DNA of 64,000 nt, taken from positions 248,001-312,000 of the forward strand of contig NZ_QFOB01000001.1 in NCBI RefSeq assembly GCF_003248515.1, read 5' to 3'. Origin of the DNA: Sphingomonas sp. (GTDB lineage Bacteria > Pseudomonadota > Alphaproteobacteria > Sphingomonadales > Sphingomonadaceae). Shown here piece after piece: positions 61,546 to 64,000 of the stretch. The notes under the pieces were generated by a model. It saw nothing but the letters and a program-made list of their open reading frames with translations, was not told the DNA's origin and searched no databases. Position 1 is the stretch's first letter. The number at the start of each line of letters is the position of its first letter. The position numbers were made by a program, and so were the translations under genes.

Positions 61546-62974
61546 CGGCCAGCGCCAGCACGGAGACGGGCTCGTCACCGGCACTTTCCGCCCAGAGGCG
61601 GCGGACCAGATTCTGCGCGACGAGCAGACGATATTCCGAGGAGCCGCGCATGTCGCTGAGCGGCGCATAATCCTCCGCGAGCGCGAGCGCGGCGGCTTCG
61701 GCCGCGGCCTCGCTCCAGGCCTTCCCGACGAGCGCCGCCTCGCACGCCGATGCGCGCCTGGGTGTCGCCGCCATGCCGCCGAACGCGATGCGTGCGGAGC
61801 GGACGATGCCCTCCTCGATCTCAAGGCCGAAGGCACCGCAGACGGCGGAAATGTCGCTGTCGAACCGCTTCGACAGTTTGACGACGCGATAGAAAGACGG
61901 GGCCGGTGGCACGCGCACGGCCAGCACGAATTCACCGGGGCGCCGATCCTGCCTGCCATAAGCGAGGAAATAATCCTCCAGCGGCAACTCGCGCGTTTCG
62001 CTGCCCCGGCGCAGCACGAGCGTGGCGCCCAGCGCGATCAGCGCCGGTGGCCCGTCCCCGATCGGCGAGCCATTGGCGATATTGCCGCCGATCGTGCCCG
62101 AATTGCGGACCTGCAAGCCGCCGATGCGGCGGACGAGTTCGCCCAGATCGGGATGGATTTCGGCGAGCAGGGGATGCGCGCTCGCATAGGTGACGCCGGC
62201 CGCGAAGGTCCAGGAACCATCGTCATGCGGCGTGCTCAGGTTGAAATCCCGCACGTCGCCGACCCAGACGACCTCGTCGAGGATGCGGTGCTGCTTCGTC
62301 ACCCACAGGCCGACATCGGTGGCGCCCGCCACGATGCGCGCGTCGGGATGGTCCAGCAGATGATCGGCCAGCTGATCGATCGTGCGCGGCGCGAACCAGC
62401 TGCGCGTGCGGCCGGCGAGCGGATCGGAGAAGGTAAAGGCCAGCGGTTCCTCGCGCTGGATCGCCGCCAGCGCCTCGACCATCGCATGGTCATGCCAGCC
62501 TTGCGGCGGCACCGCCTCGCCGCTGGCAAGGATCGGGCCATAGCCGGTACAGCGGCAGAGATTGCCCGCGATCACGTCCGCCACCGGAAGTTCGCAGCCG
62601 CTGGCACCGATGCTGCGACCGTGGAGCGACATGACGAAGCCGGGTGTGCAGAAGCCGCATTGCGATCCGTGCCGCGCGATCATCTCGCGCTGGATCGGCG
62701 CCCGCCCGCTCAGGCTTTCCACCGTCATCAGCGCGCGGCCGTCGATCATGCCCATGAACAGGATGCAGGCATTGACCGCGCGCCAGCCGATCGCATTCCG
62801 CCCTTCGGCAAGCGTGCCCACCAGCACGGTGCAGGCGCCGCAATCCCCCTCGGCACAGCCTTCCTTCGTGCCAGTGCGGCACAGGCGGTAACGGAGGAAA
62901 TCGAGCAGCGTGAGGGTCGGATCGATCGGCCCGGTCTCGATCACCTCACCGTCGAGAAGGAAACGCACGCTCAC
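61538..62974 (-). CDS. xdhA: Xanthine dehydrogenase, FeS and FAD subunit
   Basis: About 478 residues. Two [2Fe-2S] domains (CAEGDCGACTVLVG; SQCGFCTPGF ... GNLCRCTGYGPI), then the FAD domain (RIVAGATDVGLWVTKQ; GGLQVRNSGTIGGNIANGSPIGD). GTG 62974 is chosen; GTG 62968 has better spacing from GAGG. Follows uraH by one base. Confidence 0.95.
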   Translation of the reverse strand: MSVRFLLDGEVIETGPIDPTLTLLDFLRYRLCRTGTKEGCAEGDCGACTVLVGTLAEGRNAIGWRAVNACILFMGMIDGRALMTVESLSGRAPIQREMIARHGSQCGFCTPGFVMSLHGRSIGASGCELPVADVIAGNLCRCTGYGPILASGEAVPPQGWHDHAMVEALAAIQREEPLAFTFSDPLAGRTRSWFAPRTIDQLADHLLDHPDARIVAGATDVGLWVTKQHRILDEVVWVGDVRDFNLSTPHDDGSWTFAAGVTYASAHPLLAEIHPDLGELVRRIGGLQVRNSGTIGGNIANGSPIGDGPPALIALGATLVLRRGSETRELPLEDYFLAYGRQDRRPGEFVLAVRVPPAPSFYRVVKLSKRFDSDISAVCGAFGLEIEEGIVRSARIAFGGMAATPRRASACEAALVGKAWSEAAAEAAALALAEDYAPLSDMRGSSEYRLLVAQNLVRRLWAESAGDEPVSVLALADG

Positions 62975-62975
62975 C

Positions 62976-63308
62976 TCAGCTGCCCCGATAGGTGGAATAG
63001 CCGAAGGGGGAGACGAGCAGCGGCACATGATAATGCGCGCCTTCGTCAGCGAGGCCGAAATCGATGCGGACGCGATCGAGGAAGGGAGGCTCGGGGAGCA
63101 CGATGCCCCTCGCCCGGAAATAATCCGCCACCGCGAAATGCAGGGTATAGCGCCCGGCCGGGAAGCCCAGACCTTTCAGCGCGGGGCAGCGGCCGTCACC
63201 GTCCGTCGCCCCTTCGAACAGCATTTCCCCGTCCCGTTCGAGCACGAGCGCCACCCCGGCCGCCGGGCAGCCATGTGTGGTATCCAGCACATGCGTCGAA
63301 AGGCTCAC
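62976..63308 (-). CDS. uraH: 5-Hydroxyisourate hydrolase
   Basis: 110 residues of the transthyretin-like family: LSTHVLDTTHGCPAAGV at the start and the diagnostic C-terminal YSTYRGS. Hydrolyses the product of urate oxidation to OHCU. GTG start with GAGGAGG upstream; overlaps the upstream flavin monooxygenase gene. Confidence 0.95.
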   Translation of the reverse strand: MSLSTHVLDTTHGCPAAGVALVLERDGEMLFEGATDGDGRCPALKGLGFPAGRYTLHFAVADYFRARGIVLPEPPFLDRVRIDFGLADEGAHYHVPLLVSPFGYSTYRGS

Positions 63309-64000
63309 GCGCGTGCCTCCTCGGCGGAGAGGTCCTGCACGAATTCCAGCTCCGCATAGGCATGATAATCGCCCAAAATCTGTTCCCGGTCATCCAGGAA
63401 GATCTGGCGTGCTATGCCTTCCACAAGACGCGGCACCGCGTATTTGAGGCCGGAAAGCGCGGCGGCCGACAGGCCCAGGCTGATGAGCGCCGAATAATTG
63501 AACGCGAACAGGCCATGGACGCGCGCCTCCGCCGCCACATCGCGCCCCATCATCTCGAATCCCGGCCCCAGATAGGGATGGGCATCGATCAGCGGATTGG
63601 CGAGATCGGCCGGCGCATCATAACGATCCGCCCAGCGCAGAATGTCGTCCGCCACATCGGCCAGTTCGGGCCGCAGCTTCACGTCCGTGAGCAGCCCGGT
63701 CGAGAGGATCAGGAAATCGAAGGGGTAGGCGCCCCTGGGCGTCTCGACGACGACGCCCTCCCCTTCCTCGCGCACGCTTTCCCACGGCTCGCCCAGATGC
63801 AGCGTGAAGCCGGGATAGGCGGCAGCGCGGCCGAACGTATCGTTGGTGGGCGGCTGGTTCCGCCGCAGGAAGCTTTCCATCACCGCATATTTGCCGGCAT
63901 CGTCGAGCCCGGTGAAACGGCCCACGAGCCCGGATGCCTCCATGAAGCGGATCGGATTGACGCGCGGCATCTCGGCGCGGCGCAGGAAGACATGCACTTC
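63305..64000 (-). CDS. FAD-dependent monooxygenase-like protein, 3' part
   Basis: Only the C-terminal 230 or so residues are in the window; the gene continues to the right. Segments such as FLILSTGLLTDVKLRPELADVADDILRWADRY and GPGFEMMGRD resemble flavin/NAD(P)-binding monooxygenases. The FAD-binding N terminus is missing. Overlap with uraH and the lack of a uricase in the window suggest it could oxidise urate; this is inference, and other purine-linked oxidations are possible. Confidence 0.75.
   Translation of the reverse strand, partial: EVHVFLRRAEMPRVNPIRFMEASGLVGRFTGLDDAGKYAVMESFLRRNQPPTNDTFGRAAAYPGFTLHLGEPWESVREEGEGVVVETPRGAYPFDFLILSTGLLTDVKLRPELADVADDILRWADRYDAPADLANPLIDAHPYLGPGFEMMGRDVAAEARVHGLFAFNYSALISLGLSAAALSGLKYAVPRLVEGIARQIFLDDREQILGDYHAYAELEFVQDLSAEEARA

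Overview
The window is chromosomal DNA from a high-GC alphaproteobacterium, almost certainly a member of the Sphingomonadaceae. The best marker is a 420-residue serine palmitoyltransferase whose catalytic residues (His159, Asp231, His234, Lys265) fall at the positions described for the Sphingomonas enzyme. It sits beside its own acyl carrier protein and a CerR-like reductase. I see no rRNA genes, no complete tRNA gene and no CRISPR array.

Layout. (1) 1-2299: right end of an integrated element, with a tyrosine integrase, one unknown gene and a 46-base 3' fragment of tRNA-Glu(UUC) as the attachment site; the rest lies outside the window to the left. (2) 2310-13367: a nitrate assimilation island, all on the minus strand: siroheme methyltransferase, nitrate reductase, NirD, NirB, a porin, a NarK-type transporter and the NasS-NasT sensor/antiterminator pair. 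Both the nirB and narK leaders carry an intrinsic terminator overlapped by a hexaloop hairpin of the ANTAR-target type, so NasT probably controls both by antitermination. (3) 13.4-33.7 kb: DUF389 protein, HisN-like phosphatase, AsmA-family protein, rpmI-rplT, an acyltransferase, pheST, and an amino-acid block (metX-GNAT-metW, hisC-tyrC, hom), then glpX, an oxidoreductase, two small secreted proteins and a candidate 27-residue membrane peptide. (4) 33.8-40.6 kb: rpsP-rimM-trmD-rplS and ffh; a vapBC module, a serine hydrolase and two or three small membrane genes lie between rimM and trmD. (5) 40.9-48.2 kb: a tightly packed plus-strand run proA-nadD-rsfS-rlmH-EnvC-like-ctpA-dsbB-coq7 and two secreted paralogues. 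(6) 48.2-52.9 kb: rplU-rpmA, GNAT, obg-proB-cerR. (7) 52.0-57.1 kb: sphingolipid synthesis genes with a PycTM-like membrane protein between cerR and acp, then a hybrid histidine kinase. (8) 57.1-64.0 kb: purine catabolism on the minus strand (guanine deaminase, XdhC, XdhB, XdhA, hydroxyisourate hydrolase and a flavin monooxygenase cut by the window edge).

How parts work together. NarK and probably the porin admit nitrate; nitrate reductase and NirBD reduce it to ammonium; CobA supplies the siroheme precursor; NasS senses nitrate and releases NasT. SPT condenses serine with an acyl thioester carried by the dedicated ACP, and CerR reduces the keto product. The purine genes convert guanine to xanthine, urate and, past hydroxyisourate, OHCU. 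Many genes overlap by 4 bases (ATGA, GTGA, TTGA or TGATG), implying strong translational coupling; several starts are GTG or TTG and were chosen from overlap geometry and ribosome sites.
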